Below are positions 1 to 8,770 of a stretch of DNA of 64,000 nt, piece by piece. Source of the DNA: an uncultured bacterium (GTDB taxonomy: Bacteria > Bacillota_I > Bacilli_A > RF39 > UBA660); the NCBI GenBank assembly GCA_947169285.1, contig CAMVPB010000002.1, forward strand, positions 62,001 through 126,000, in the 5' to 3' direction. The position numbers and the translations under genes are program-made. How positions within the stretch are numbered: the first letter of the stretch is position 1; every line of letters begins with the position of its first letter. The notes under the pieces are model-generated. The model had not been told where the DNA came from, searched no databases, and saw only the letters and a program-made list of their open reading frames with translations.

Positions 1-1256
1 CACCAAAATCCATTTCAGATAAATTCAGAGCATTAATATTTGATAGTTATTTTGATTCATACAAAGGAATAGTTACTTTAATTAGAGTAGTTGATGGAAG
101 TATCTCTGTCGGAGATAAAATAAAAATGATGTCTAATAACAAAGTTTATGAAGTATTAGAACTTGGCAAACATACCCCTAAAGAAAAATCTCTTAAAAAA
201 TTATCTGCTGGTGAAGTTGGATATTTATCTGGAAGTATTAAAAGTATTGAAGATGTTAGAGTGGGGGATACTATTTGCAAGAGTGGGGAAGAAGTAGAGA
301 TATTACCCGGTTATAAAGAAATGAAACCAATGGTATATTCTGGTCTTTATCCAATTGATTCATCAAAATATAATAATTTAAAAGAAGCTTTACAAAAATT
401 AAAACTTAATGATTCATCACTTGTATTTGAACCAGAAACATCAACAGCTTTAGGTTTTGGATTTAGATGTGGTTTCTTGGGTCTTCTTCATATGGAAATA
501 ATAGAAGAGAGAATCGAAAGAGAATTTAACATTGATTTAATCGCAACTTCTCCTTCAGTTATTTATGAAGTAGAACTTACTGATAAAAGTATTATATATG
601 TAGATAGCCCTAGTAAAATGCCAGAGCCTATTAGAATAAGTTCTATTAAAGAGCCTTTTGTACTCGCTAATATATTTGTTCCTTCAGAATATGTGGGTTC
701 AGTAATGGAACTATGTCAAGATAAAAGAGGAATTTATAAATCAATTGATTATATAGATCAAAAAAGAGTAAATGTTACTTATGAAATACCACTTTCTGAG
801 ATTGTATATGATTTCTTTGATAAACTTAAAAGCTATACAAAAGGTTATGCGTCATTAGATTATGATTTTATAGGTAATAAAGAAAGTAAACTTGTAAAAA
901 TGGACATTCTTCTTAATGGAGATATAATAGATGCATTAAGTATTATAGTTCATAAAGACTTTGCTTATAAAAGAGGTAAAATAATAGTAGAAAATCTTAA
1001 AAAGATAATTCCTAGACAAATGTTTAGTGTTCCAATACAGGCAGCAATAGGTTCTAAAATAATAGCTAGAGAAGACATACCAGCAATGAAAAAGAATGTC
1101 TTAGCTAAATGTTATGGTGGAGATGTATCACGTAAAAGGAAACTATTGGAAAAGCAAAAAGAAGGTAAAAAGAGAATGAAACAAATCGGTAGTGTATCAA
1201 TACCACAAGAAGCATTCTTATCAATTTTAAGTATGGACGAAGAAGAAAAAAAATAA
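1..1256 (+). CDS. lepA: Elongation factor 4 (LepA), C-terminal part, 5' truncated by window edge
   Basis: Translational GTPase that back-translocates or remodels stalled ribosomes in the cytoplasm. The reading frame is already open at base 3 and runs to a TAA at 1254-1256. An ATG at 126 lies inside domain II and is not the true start. The visible part covers the end of the beta-barrel domain II, the EF-G-like domains III and V (the [15 protein letters not shown] stretch is typical of LepA) and the LepA-specific C-terminal domain with the conserved [26 protein letters not shown] region. The GTPase domain lies upstream of the window. In most Firmicutes hemW follows lepA directly; here an LRR surface-protein gene sits between them. 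Confidence 0.97.
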   Translation, partial: PKSISDKFRALIFDSYFDSYKGIVTLIRVVDGSISVGDKIKMMSNNKVYEVLELGKHTPKEKSLKKLSAGEVGYLSGSIKSIEDVRVGDTICKSGEEVEILPGYKEMKPMVYSGLYPIDSSKYNNLKEALQKLKLNDSSLVFEPETSTALGFGFRCGFLGLLHMEIIEERIEREFNIDLIATSPSVIYEVELTDKSIIYVDSPSKMPEPIRISSIKEPFVLANIFVPSEYVGSVMELCQDKRGIYKSIDYIDQKRVNVTYEIPLSEIVYDFFDKLKSYTKGYASLDYDFIGNKESKLVKMDILLNGDIIDALSIIVHKDFAYKRGKIIVENLKKIIPRQMFSVPIQAAIGSKIIAREDIPAMKKNVLAKCYGGDVSRKRKLLEKQKEGKKRMKQIGSVSIPQEAFLSILSMDEEEKK

Positions 1257-1273
1257 TTTTTCTTCTTTTTTTT
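1240..1273 (+). terminator. Rho-independent terminator of lepA
   Basis: An 11-bp inverted repeat (1240-1250 with 1257-1267) overlaps the lepA stop codon and is followed by a T-run. Confidence 0.7.
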
Positions 1274-1285
1274 ATCTTCTATCAC

Positions 1286-1314
1286 TTGAAATAATGAAGA
1301 ATTTAATGTATCAT
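1286..1314 (+). promoter_or_regulatory. Sigma-A type promoter of the LRR surface-protein gene
   Basis: TTGAAA (1286-1291), a 17-bp spacer and TATCAT (1309-1314). The same hexamers with the same 17-bp spacer lie upstream of the DGR target gene (41928-41956, minus strand). The sequence from the -10 box through the GAGG ribosome-binding site into the first codons is also nearly identical between the two genes. Confidence 0.75.
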
Positions 1315-1340
1315 TATTTGTAGAATAGTGAGGTTTTGTT

Positions 1341-2942
1341 ATGGAACAAAATGAATTAAGTAAATCAAATAAAATAAAGATAATAATAGTAACTACATTA
1401 ATATTTTTAGTAGCAATAAGTGGAATATCATATGCATATTTTACAATACAAGTAGTAGGTAATGATACTGCTTCCTCAATGAGACTAACAACCGCAAATT
1501 TAAGTTTAGTCTACAATGATGTACAAATAATATCAGATGAATACATAACACCAGGGTGGAGTGATACTAAAACACTAACAGTAACAAACAATGGTAATCA
1601 AGCAGTAGATTATATAATAAAATTTAGAGAACTACAAAATACAATAATAAATGGAGAATTAGTAATGTCTGCAACATGTGCAGCATCAACTGGTACTTGT
1701 GATAATTTACCAGAGAGAGCAATACACTCAGCAAGTACACAAATAACAAATGCATATATGTATGGGCCAATAAGTATACCAGTAGGAGTAACGCATACTT
1801 ATACAGTAACAGTTACATTTAAAGAGACAGGATCAAACCAAAACTATAATCAAAATAAATCATTCATAGGAACACTTAACATAGGAGATGGAACTCCAAC
1901 AAGAGAAGATTTATTTGAATATACAGTATCAAACGATCAAGTAACAATAACTGATTTTAAAGGATTGACAGTAACATATGACATAGATACCGAACAATGT
2001 GAATCACAATTTCAAGAAGATTTCCCTTGGACTGCGGAAGAAGTACACAATTTTTGCTTTGGTACAGGTGATGATCCCAAATACGGGCTTACTTTAGAAC
2101 AATGGCTTAAAGGTAAAGTTGCAGATATACCATCTGATGAATGGCAAGATTATGGAGTAACAAATATTAATTTAAGTTATCCAGACCCAACTGATATAAT
2201 AATACCTTCAACAATTAACGGAAAATCAGTTACAACAATAGAGAATTATGCATTTTCTTATAATCAATTAACCTCAGTAGTGATCCCAAATAGTGTTACA
2301 TCAATAGGTAGTCAAGCATTTTATAATAATCAACTAACCTCAGTAGTGATCCCAAATAGTGTCACATCAATAGGTAGTCAAGCATTTTCTAGTAATCAAT
2401 TAACCTCAGTAGTGATCCCAAATAGTGTTACATCAATAGGTAGTCAAGCATTTTATAATAATCAACTAACCTCAGTAGTGATTCCAAATAGTGTCACAAC
2501 AATAGGTTATGGTGCATTTTCTAGTAATCAATTAACCTCAGTAGTGATCCCAAATAGTGTCACAACAATAGGTTATGGTGCATTTTCTTATAATCAATTA
2601 ACCTCAGTAGTGATTCCAAATAGTGTCACATCAATAGATGATGATGCATTTTCTTATAATCAATTAACCTCAGTGGTAATCCCAAATAGTGTTACATCAA
2701 TAGATGATGATGCATTTTCTGATAATCAATTAACCTCAGTGGTGATCCCAAATAGTGTTACATCAATAGGTATTCAAGCATTTTATAGTAATCAACTAAC
2801 CTCAGTAATAATAAAAGGTAAGTCATCATCAAGTGATTTTGATGTATATGAAAGTAGAATATGGGGATGGGCAAGTGGTGTAACATGTGTTAAAAATAAT
2901 ACAAGTAATGTAACTAATGGATGTATTAAATGGGGAGCATAA
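1341..2942 (+). CDS. Surface protein: SipW-type N-terminal stalk module plus BspA-like LRR_5 repeats
   Basis: 533-residue predicted exported protein. Residues about 12-33 form a hydrophobic signal/anchor ending in SYAYFTIQ, resembling the SipW-cognate (TasA/camelysin-type) signal. Residues about 35-190 form a beta-rich, Thr/Asn-rich module nearly co-linear with the N-terminus of the DGR target protein at 39882-41900. After a linker with acidic and Trp residues, residues 308-483 contain eight 22-residue LRR repeats of the NQLTSVVIPNSVTSIG type (BspA/LRR_5 family), plus a ninth partial one. A short Cys-containing C-terminal cap follows (CVKN...NGCIKWGA). No LPXTG motif is visible. The likely role is surface adhesion or ligand binding, inferred from the LRR_5 family. 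It has its own promoter and terminator and sits as an insertion between lepA and hemW. Confidence 0.85.
   Translation: MEQNELSKSNKIKIIIVTTLIFLVAISGISYAYFTIQVVGNDTASSMRLTTANLSLVYNDVQIISDEYITPGWSDTKTLTVTNNGNQAVDYIIKFRELQNTIINGELVMSATCAASTGTCDNLPERAIHSASTQITNAYMYGPISIPVGVTHTYTVTVTFKETGSNQNYNQNKSFIGTLNIGDGTPTREDLFEYTVSNDQVTITDFKGLTVTYDIDTEQCESQFQEDFPWTAEEVHNFCFGTGDDPKYGLTLEQWLKGKVADIPSDEWQDYGVTNINLSYPDPTDIIIPSTINGKSVTTIENYAFSYNQLTSVVIPNSVTSIGSQAFYNNQLTSVVIPNSVTSIGSQAFSSNQLTSVVIPNSVTSIGSQAFYNNQLTSVVIPNSVTTIGYGAFSSNQLTSVVIPNSVTTIGYGAFSYNQLTSVVIPNSVTSIDDDAFSYNQLTSVVIPNSVTSIDDDAFSDNQLTSVVIPNSVTSIGIQAFYSNQLTSVIIKGKSSSSDFDVYESRIWGWASGVTCVKNNTSNVTNGCIKWGA
2262..2789 (+). repeat. Tandem 66-bp repeats encoding LRR units (8 complete copies)
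   Basis: Eight in-frame 66-bp units begin at 2262, 2328, 2394, 2460, 2526, 2592, 2658 and 2724, and a partial ninth begins at 2790. Units are almost identical in DNA over the half encoding NQLTSVVIPNSVT and vary mainly in the codons before the AF residues (GSQ, GYG, DDD, GIQ). This pattern favours copy-number change by slippage or recombination. Confidence 0.93.
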
Positions 2943-2944
2943 TT

Positions 2945-2968
2945 AAAGCCGATTATTTGGCTTTTTTC
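2945..2968 (+). terminator. Terminator after the LRR surface-protein gene
   Basis: Stem AAAGCC/GGCTTT (2945-2950 with 2959-2964) followed by a T-run, just after the stop codon at 2942. Confidence 0.7.
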
Positions 2969-3023
2969 TTATGTTGAAGTAAATAATTATATTTGATATA
3001 ATCTATTTAAGATGGTGGGTAAT

Positions 3024-4109
3024 ATGAGAAGTGTGTATATACATATTCCTTTTTGTAAAAGTATTTGTTCTTACTGCGATTTTTGTAAGATGATTTATAG
3101 TGAGTCTTGGGCTGATACTTATTTAGATGAATTATCTGTTGAAATTGATAATTATTATGAAAATGATGAAGTTGGTACTATATATATTGGAGGAGGTACT
3201 CCATCATCATTAAATAATAGTCAATTAATTAAACTATTTGATATTATTAAATCTAAGTTTAATTTAAATCATTTAAAAGAGTTTACTTTTGAAATGAATG
3301 TAAATGATATAAATAATGAATTATGCAATATTTTAAAAAGTAATGGTATTAATAGAGTAAGTGTTGGAGTAGAAAGTTTTGATGAATTTAATTTGAAATT
3401 TTTAAATAGAAAACATAATAAAAAAGAAATAATTAATAACATTAAATTATTAAAGAGTTATGGGTTTAATATTAATGTTGATTTAATATATGCTCTTCCA
3501 ACTGAATCTTTTAGTACTTTTAAAAGTGATTTAAATCAAATAATTAAGTTAGATGTTAATCATATAAGTACATATTCTTTGATTATTGAAGAAAATACTA
3601 TGCTATATAAAAACAATATTAAGAGTATTGATGAAGAGTTAGATTATAAGATGTATGACTATGTATGTAAGAAATTAAAATCTAAAGGATATAATCATTA
3701 TGAAGTAAGCAATTTTTCTAAAGATGGTTATGAATCTATCCATAATTTAACTTATTGGAATAATAATGAATATTATGGTTTTGGTCTGGGTGCTTCAGGA
3801 TATATAAATGGTGTTAGATATGATAATACTAGAAGTTTAAATAAGTATATTAATCATGAGTATAGATTAAATGAGTTTATTGTATCTAAAAAAGAGGATA
3901 TGGAAAATGAGTTAATATTAGGGCTTCGTAAATTATCTGGTATTAATGTTTATAGTTTTTATGAAAAATTTAATGAAAATATTCAGGATGTTTTTAATAT
4001 AAAAGATGTTGTTAAAAAGGGCCTAATTAAATTGGATGGTAATTTTTTGAAAATACCTGAAGATAAAATTTATATTATGAATGAAATAATAAATAATATT
4101 ATAAAATAA
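3024..4109 (+). CDS. hemW: HemW-like radical SAM protein (heme chaperone family)
   Basis: 361 residues from the chosen start. The first ATG of the frame is at 3012, but the GGTGGG ribosome-binding sequence lies between it and the ATG at 3024, so 3024 is preferred. The N-terminus has the radical-SAM CxxxCxxC cluster motif (CKSICSYC) followed by a further Cys, then the IYIGGGTPSSL SAM-binding segment and the GINRVSVGVES and IDLIYALP-like strands typical of the HemW/HemN superfamily. The C-terminal HemW domain is present (YWNNNEYYGFGLGASGY). HemW proteins bind heme and deliver it to respiratory enzymes; true coproporphyrinogen dehydrogenases differ at the N-terminus. lepA-hemW is the usual Firmicutes order. 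Confidence 0.92.
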   Translation: MRSVYIHIPFCKSICSYCDFCKMIYSESWADTYLDELSVEIDNYYENDEVGTIYIGGGTPSSLNNSQLIKLFDIIKSKFNLNHLKEFTFEMNVNDINNELCNILKSNGINRVSVGVESFDEFNLKFLNRKHNKKEIINNIKLLKSYGFNINVDLIYALPTESFSTFKSDLNQIIKLDVNHISTYSLIIEENTMLYKNNIKSIDEELDYKMYDYVCKKLKSKGYNHYEVSNFSKDGYESIHNLTYWNNNEYYGFGLGASGYINGVRYDNTRSLNKYINHEYRLNEFIVSKKEDMENELILGLRKLSGINVYSFYEKFNENIQDVFNIKDVVKKGLIKLDGNFLKIPEDKIYIMNEIINNIIK

Positions 4110-4111
4110 AA

Positions 4112-4140
4112 AACCTATTAAAAAATAGGTTATTTTTTTA
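4112..4140 (+). terminator. Terminator of hemW
   Basis: 8-bp stem AACCTATT/AATAGGTT (4112-4119 with 4124-4131) followed by an A/T run ending in a T-tract; it separates hemW from the convergent tRNA gene. Confidence 0.75.
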
Positions 4141-4231
4141 TGGCGGAGTAGGAGAGATTTGAACTCTCGCACCAGTTTCCCGGTCTACACCCTTAGCAGG
4201 GGCGCCTCTTCAGCCACTTGAGTACTACTCC
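4141..4231 (-). tRNA. tRNA-Ser (anticodon GCT)
   Basis: On the minus strand a 91-nt cloverleaf starts GGAGTAG and ends CTACTCC-G-CCA, so the 7-bp acceptor stem is perfect and CCA is encoded (4141-4143). The anticodon loop reads CTGCTAA with anticodon GCT, which decodes AGC/AGU serine. The long variable arm (CCGGGAAACTGG) is the class II feature expected for serine tRNA, and the T-arm has GTTCAAATC. Confidence 0.96.
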
Positions 4232-4327
4232 GTAACTACTTAAATATAATACACTATTTTTCTTTTTATGTCAATTTATAATATTTACAAAAACTATTAT
4301 TTATTATAAAATTATATTGGTGATAAT

Positions 4328-4765
4328 ATGAAAAAAGGTTTTACTTTAATTGAGCTATTAGCAGTCATTATTTTAATTGGTGTATTAATGGTATTTTTAG
4401 TACCAAATGCATTAGAAACTTTTGGTTCTAACAAAAATCAGCTTACTAGAATTCAAAAAGATCAAATAAAAGAATCGGTAGATTTATATCTTAATGATTA
4501 TTGTATTAACCCTATATCTGATTGTTATCAATGCCCTTTTGAAACAGAATATAATGAATTAGAAGATAAAATTGTTATTAAATACAATCAATCTAACTCA
4601 ATTTCTTTAAATGAATTAGTGGAGTTTGAGAATGCTTGTAATGAGAAAACAAGTTATATAGATAAATCAATAATAAGTAATTGTGATAAGACAAAATCTA
4701 TAAAATTTACTTCTAATGGTGAAATAGATCTTTCTGAAATAACTTGTAATTTTGACAGAAAGTAA
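4328..4765 (+). CDS. Type IV prepilin-like / competence pseudopilin protein
   Basis: 145 residues with a class III prepilin leader: a short basic leader MKKG, then FTLIELLAVIILIGVLMV, with Glu at mature position 5 and a hydrophobic helix. Processing by a prepilin peptidase is expected between Gly and Phe. The C-terminal part is small and Cys-rich (Cys in YC, DCYQC, NAC, SNC and TC contexts), suggesting disulfides in an exported head. No peptidase or pilus platform gene lies next to it. A second prepilin (48763-49257) and a pilus-type ATPase (49369-50667) are elsewhere in the window. It could be a minor pilin or a ComG-like component. Confidence 0.82.
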   Translation: MKKGFTLIELLAVIILIGVLMVFLVPNALETFGSNKNQLTRIQKDQIKESVDLYLNDYCINPISDCYQCPFETEYNELEDKIVIKYNQSNSISLNELVEFENACNEKTSYIDKSIISNCDKTKSIKFTSNGEIDLSEITCNFDRK

Positions 4766-4792
4766 TACAATATAGAAAAAAAGGAGTTTATT

Positions 4793-5194
4793 ATGAAATA
4801 TACTAGGAGTGAATTAAGAGAAAAAATAATGATTATTTTATATCAAATAGATTTCTATAAAAGAGGTAAAATGAATTATAATATTGATGATGTTATAAAA
4901 GAAAACCTTGATATAGATAATGAATTTGTAAAATCTATTGTATATGGTGTCATTGAAAAAGAAAAAGAATTAATTGATTTAATTGAAAATTATCTAAATG
5001 ATTGGAGCTTTAAAAGATTAGGATATACTGATCAAGCAATTCTAAAATTAAGTGCGTATGAATTATTATATACAGATACTCCTAAAGTTGTATCTATCAA
5101 TGAAGGAATAGAACTTGCTAAAAAATATAGTGATGAAAAGGTTGTTCCAATGATTAATGCTGTTTTAGATAGAATTCTTAATGAGGAAAAATAA
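4793..5194 (+). CDS. nusB: Transcription antitermination factor NusB
   Basis: 133-residue all-helical protein with the NusB pattern: an N-terminal R-x-x-L-R-E-K helix, a central FVKSIVYGVIEKEKELIDLI block and the conserved C-terminal LSAYELLYTDTPKVVSINEGIELAKKYS region followed by VNAVLD-like NAVLDRIL. NusB pairs with NusE (ribosomal S10) on boxA RNA to promote antitermination, mainly of rRNA operons. An AAGGAG ribosome-binding site precedes the ATG. The stop overlaps the xseA start (TAATG), so translation is coupled in a nusB-xseA-xseB operon, a common Firmicutes arrangement. Confidence 0.96.
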   Translation: MKYTRSELREKIMIILYQIDFYKRGKMNYNIDDVIKENLDIDNEFVKSIVYGVIEKEKELIDLIENYLNDWSFKRLGYTDQAILKLSAYELLYTDTPKVVSINEGIELAKKYSDEKVVPMINAVLDRILNEEK

Positions 5195-6441
5195 TGGATT
5201 ATAAAAGTATAACTGAAATAAATGAACTTGTTAAAAGTATACTTGAAAGTGAACCGTTATTAAGTGATATATATGTTAAAGGTGAAATAAGTAATATTAA
5301 ATATCATTCAAGAGGTCACTTATATTTTTCTCTAAAAGATGAAAATAGTAAAATAAATGCAGTTTTTTTTAATGTAAATAACAAATTGTTATTTGATCCA
5401 AAAGATGGAGATAGTGTACTTATTAGAGGAAGAATAAATGTATACCCAGTAAGTGGTTCTTATCAAATAGTTGTTAATGAAATGAAACAAGATGGTATAG
5501 GAAACTTATATGTACTATTTGAAGAATTAAAAAGAAAACTTGCTGCTGAAGGATTATTTGATAAAGAGCATAAAAAGAAAATACCTAGATTTCCAGAAAA
5601 AATTGGCGTTATAACTGCTAAGGAAGGAGCTGCTGTAAGAGATATAATTACTACAATTAATAGAAGATATCCTTTATGTCAAATATATTTATTTCCTACT
5701 CTTGTACAAGGTGAAGGGGCTAAAGAAAATATAGTTAAAATGATTCGAAAAGCCAACGAAACTGACATGGACGTTTTGATAGTTGGTAGGGGAGGTGGCT
5801 CCATTGAAGATTTATGGGCTTTTAATGAAGAAATAGTAGCAAGAGAGATATATAATAGTAGAATACCAATAATAAGTGCTGTAGGGCATGAAATTGATTA
5901 TACAATAGCTGATTTTGTAGCTGATCTTAGAGCTCCAACTCCAACTGCGGCTGCTGAGTTAGCTGTTAAAGATAAAGAAGATATTGAAAATTACTTATCT
6001 GATGCTGTTACTAGAATGAATAAATGTTTAATTAGTAAAATTAATTATTATAATGAAAAAATTAATAAATATAAAACAAATTATATTATAAATAATCCAA
6101 TTAAAATGTTTGATGCTAAAATTAATTCGTTAAATTTAATTAAAGAAAAAATAATTAGAATTAGTAAGATATTTGATAGTAAAAATGCTGAATTAAAACT
6201 ATTAAACGAAAGATTAAAACAATCATTTATAAATAATTTAACTAAGAATAAAAATATACTAGAACAAACAAAATTAAAACTTAATTTATTAAATCCAACT
6301 AATATATTGGATAAAGGATATAGTATAGTAAAAAAAGGTAATAAAATTATTAAGAATAAAAAGGATTTAAATATTGGTGATAATATAAATATTATTATTT
6401 GTAATGGAGAATTATTATCTGAAGTGAAAGGAATTAATTAA
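5194..6441 (+). CDS. xseA: Exodeoxyribonuclease VII large subunit
   Basis: 415 residues. An N-terminal OB-fold (about 1-100; the VKGEISNIKYHSRGHLYFSLKDE pattern) is followed by the catalytic XseA domain with the GVITAKEGAAVRDI, VGRGGGSIEDLWAFNEE and SAVGHEIDYTIADFVADLRAPTPTAAAE signatures. A long C-terminal coiled-coil, the XseB-binding arm, ends in the GYSIV...L..GD motif. It degrades single-stranded DNA to oligonucleotides together with XseB. The start overlaps the nusB stop by one base, and xseB follows after one base. Confidence 0.97.
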   Translation: MDYKSITEINELVKSILESEPLLSDIYVKGEISNIKYHSRGHLYFSLKDENSKINAVFFNVNNKLLFDPKDGDSVLIRGRINVYPVSGSYQIVVNEMKQDGIGNLYVLFEELKRKLAAEGLFDKEHKKKIPRFPEKIGVITAKEGAAVRDIITTINRRYPLCQIYLFPTLVQGEGAKENIVKMIRKANETDMDVLIVGRGGGSIEDLWAFNEEIVAREIYNSRIPIISAVGHEIDYTIADFVADLRAPTPTAAAELAVKDKEDIENYLSDAVTRMNKCLISKINYYNEKINKYKTNYIINNPIKMFDAKINSLNLIKEKIIRISKIFDSKNAELKLLNERLKQSFINNLTKNKNILEQTKLKLNLLNPTNILDKGYSIVKKGNKIIKNKKDLNIGDNINIIICNGELLSEVKGIN

Positions 6442-6442
6442 T

Positions 6443-6658
6443 ATGAAAAATGAAACTTTTGAAAGTGCTTTGTTAAAACTGGAATCAATTATTAAAGAAT
6501 TAGAAAATGGTGAAATTGATTTAGATAAATCAATTGATAAATACGAAGAAGCTACTAAATTATTAAATTTTTGCGATAAAAAATTAAAAAGTGCTACAGA
6601 AACAGTTAATAAAGTTTTAAATGATTCGGGAGAATTTGTTGATTTAAAAATAGAATAG
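6443..6658 (+). CDS. xseB: Exodeoxyribonuclease VII small subunit
   Basis: 71 residues, usual length for XseB. It has the signature FESALLKLESIIKELENGEIDLDKSIDKYEE split over two helices that bind the XseA coiled-coil arm. The start is one base after the xseA stop, so expression is expected to be coupled. A terminator follows at 6663-6698, closing the nusB-xseA-xseB unit. Confidence 0.96.
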   Translation: MKNETFESALLKLESIIKELENGEIDLDKSIDKYEEATKLLNFCDKKLKSATETVNKVLNDSGEFVDLKIE

Positions 6659-6662
6659 GAAT

Positions 6663-6698
6663 AAATTACCAATTCAATTATTGGTAATTTTATTTTTT
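6663..6698 (+). terminator. Terminator of the nusB-xseA-xseB operon
   Basis: 10-bp perfect stem AAATTACCAA/TTGGTAATTT (6663-6672 with 6681-6690) followed by TATTTTTT. Confidence 0.85.
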
Positions 6699-6733
6699 AA
6701 TTTTAGTAAATAATATAATTAGAGGTGAAGTAT

Positions 6734-7708
6734 GTGAAAAAATTAATTACTACTTTTTTAATTATGTTAATCTTTCCTATAAATTTATTTGCATACTCTG
6801 AAAAAATAATACCAGGTGGAGAAAATATAGGGATAACAATTGAAACAAATGGCTTGATTGTTATTGGCTTTTATAAAGTAAATGGTGAATTTATTGGCAA
6901 AGAAACACTTAAAGTAGGAGATGCAATTATAGAAATTGATGGAAAAGAAATAAAATCTATTAAAGATATGACAGATATAATTAATAATGGTGTAAAAGAT
7001 GATAAAGTAAACATTACTATACTTAGAAATAATAAACGTATAAATACTTATTTGCCTCTAATAAGAATTGATAATGTATATAAGACTGGATTATATGTAA
7101 AAGAAAGTGTAACGGGAATTGGGACACTTACTTACATTGATCCATTAACAAAAGTATATGGCTCGTTGGGACATGAAATAATTCTTAGTAGTACGAATAA
7201 AGGAGTTGAAGTTAAAACCGGTTTAATTTATGAGAGTTTTGTTAATAGTATAGATAGAAGTTCTTCAGGGAAAGTAGGAAGTAAAAATGCATCTATAAGG
7301 TATAATAATAAACTCGGAACAATTATTAAAAATACTCCAGTAGGTTTATTTGGTAAATTTGTAAGTAATCTTCCTATTAAAGATACAATGCAAGTTGCTA
7401 AATTTGACAATATAGAATTAGGAGAAGCTTACATTTATACTAATATTGAAGGAGAAGAAACTAAAACATATAGAATTAATATAACAAATATAAATAAATC
7501 TAAAATAAAAACATCAAAATCAATAAGTTTTAAAATTGAAGATGAGGAGTTAATGAATAAAACAGGTGGAATAGTTCAAGGGATGAGTGGAAGTCCTATT
7601 ATTCAAAATAATAAAATAATTGGAGCTGTTACTCATGTGGTGGTTTCTTCTCCAATTGAAGGATATGGTGTATTTATTAGAACTATGTTAGAAGAAGGAG
7701 AAAAATAA
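6734..7708 (+). CDS. spoIVB: SpoIVB-like S55 serine peptidase with PDZ domain
   Basis: About 324 residues. The GTG at 6734 fits the GAGGTGA ribosome-binding site at 6722-6728; the in-frame GTG at 6725 falls inside that site and is rejected. The N-terminus is a signal anchor (KKLITTFLIMLIFPINLFAYS). A PDZ domain covers about residues 30-115 (LKVGDAIIEIDGKEI). The S55 peptidase domain follows with SLGHEI (His) and GMSGSPII (catalytic Ser). In endospore formers SpoIVB is exported from the forespore and triggers pro-sigma-K processing by cleaving SpoIVFA. The same family occurs in some bacteria with incomplete sporulation sets, so the presence of spoIIM and a spoVB-like gene here supports but does not prove sporulation. 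Confidence 0.9.
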   Translation: MKKLITTFLIMLIFPINLFAYSEKIIPGGENIGITIETNGLIVIGFYKVNGEFIGKETLKVGDAIIEIDGKEIKSIKDMTDIINNGVKDDKVNITILRNNKRINTYLPLIRIDNVYKTGLYVKESVTGIGTLTYIDPLTKVYGSLGHEIILSSTNKGVEVKTGLIYESFVNSIDRSSSGKVGSKNASIRYNNKLGTIIKNTPVGLFGKFVSNLPIKDTMQVAKFDNIELGEAYIYTNIEGEETKTYRINITNINKSKIKTSKSISFKIEDEELMNKTGGIVQGMSGSPIIQNNKIIGAVTHVVVSSPIEGYGVFIRTMLEEGEK

Positions 7709-7723
7709 TTATCTCCTTTTTGT
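7695..7723 (+). terminator. Terminator of spoIVB
   Basis: 7-bp stem AAGGAGA/TCTCCTT (7695-7701 with 7712-7718) followed by a T-run; it overlaps the end of the coding region. Confidence 0.65.
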
Positions 7724-7758
7724 TTATTTATGATAAAATTGTTGTGGGAGAATAAATT

Positions 7759-8595
7759 ATGATAATAAATGGTAAAGAAGTAGCTTTAAGAATATCAAAT
7801 AAAATAAAAAAAGAAATTAAATCATTAAATGAAAAATTAACCTTATGTGTTATTGAAATTGGTGAAAATGAAGCAAGTAAAATTTATATTAATCAAAAAG
7901 AAAAGAAATGTAATGAGTTGGGTATTAATTTTAAATTGATTAAGTTTAATGAAAATGAATTAGAAAGTAATATTGAAAAAGAGATAATTAATCTTAATAG
8001 AGATTCTAATATAACTGGTATTATTATACAACTACCTGTATCTAATAAATATAATATAAATAAATTAATAAATTTAATTGATCCTAATAAAGATGTAGAT
8101 GGCTTGACTGATGAAAATAAAATAAAATTATTAAATGAAGAAAAAGGTTTAATTCCGTGTACTCCATTAGGAATTATAGAACTTTTAAAGGTATATAATA
8201 TTAAAGTAAAAGGAAAAAGCATATCAATTATAGGTAGAAGTGATTTAGTGTCTAAGCCACTTTTTCATATGCTTTTAAATATGGATGCTACTGTTACAAT
8301 GTGCCATTCTAAAACAAAGAATTTAAAAAGTTTTACTAAAAATGCTGATATTTTAATAAGTGCAACAGGAAAACCTCATATAATAAAAAAAGATATGGTG
8401 AAAGATAATTCCATTATAATTGATGTAGGTATTAGCAGAGTAAATAATATATTATATGGTGATGTTGATTTTAATAATGTTAAAGATAAAGTAAAATATA
8501 TAACGCCAGTTCCTGGTGGGGTAGGCCCTATGACAATTATAATGCTTATGAAAAATGTTTTAGAAGCCTATAAGAAACAAAAAAATAGTAAATGA
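7759..8595 (+). CDS. folD: Bifunctional methylenetetrahydrofolate dehydrogenase/cyclohydrolase FolD
   Basis: 278 residues, usual FolD size. It interconverts 5,10-methylene-THF and 10-formyl-THF in cytoplasmic one-carbon metabolism. Visible motifs are the catalytic Y-x3-K region (SKIYINQKEKKCNELGI), QLPVSNKYN, DPNKDVDGLT, CTPLGIIELL, the dinucleotide-binding SIIGRSDLVSKPL and the C-terminal TPVPGGVGPMTIIMLMKN signature. It has its own GGGAG-like ribosome-binding site and a terminator at its end. Confidence 0.97.
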   Translation: MIINGKEVALRISNKIKKEIKSLNEKLTLCVIEIGENEASKIYINQKEKKCNELGINFKLIKFNENELESNIEKEIINLNRDSNITGIIIQLPVSNKYNINKLINLIDPNKDVDGLTDENKIKLLNEEKGLIPCTPLGIIELLKVYNIKVKGKSISIIGRSDLVSKPLFHMLLNMDATVTMCHSKTKNLKSFTKNADILISATGKPHIIKKDMVKDNSIIIDVGISRVNNILYGDVDFNNVKDKVKYITPVPGGVGPMTIIMLMKNVLEAYKKQKNSK

Positions 8596-8609
8596 TTACT
8601 ATTTTTTTT
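8584..8609 (+). terminator. Terminator of folD
   Basis: 8-bp stem AATAGTAA/TTACTATT (8584-8591 with 8596-8603) followed by seven T, overlapping the stop codon. Confidence 0.75.
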
Positions 8610-8715
8610 ATGAAAATATAAATGCTATAACTCCTGAGAACAAACTTAATACCATTACTATAAGTAGTATCCAAAGAGCTATTTTTTTTATTCTTTCTCT
8701 AGTTTTCTTTTTCAT
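8608..8715 (-). CDS. Small membrane protein, 35 aa
   Basis: 35-residue reading frame: a basic head (MKKKTRERIKKIA) and one hydrophobic helix (LWILLIVMVLSLFSGVIAFIF). A GAGG ribosome-binding site lies 7-9 bases before the ATG. It resembles the DUF4044-type single-pass miniproteins of Firmicutes, but that family match is only by shape. Function unknown. Confidence 0.6.
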   Translation of the reverse strand: MKKKTRERIKKIALWILLIVMVLSLFSGVIAFIFS

Positions 8716-8770
8716 AAATACCTCGTAAAATATTATATCATATTTTAAAAAATATCAAATATAATTAAGT

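Noticed and set aside
2262-2789. Regular repeats considered as a CRISPR array
   Set aside because: The 66-bp units are contiguous, in frame, protein coding (LRR_5) and have no unique spacers; no cas genes are present.
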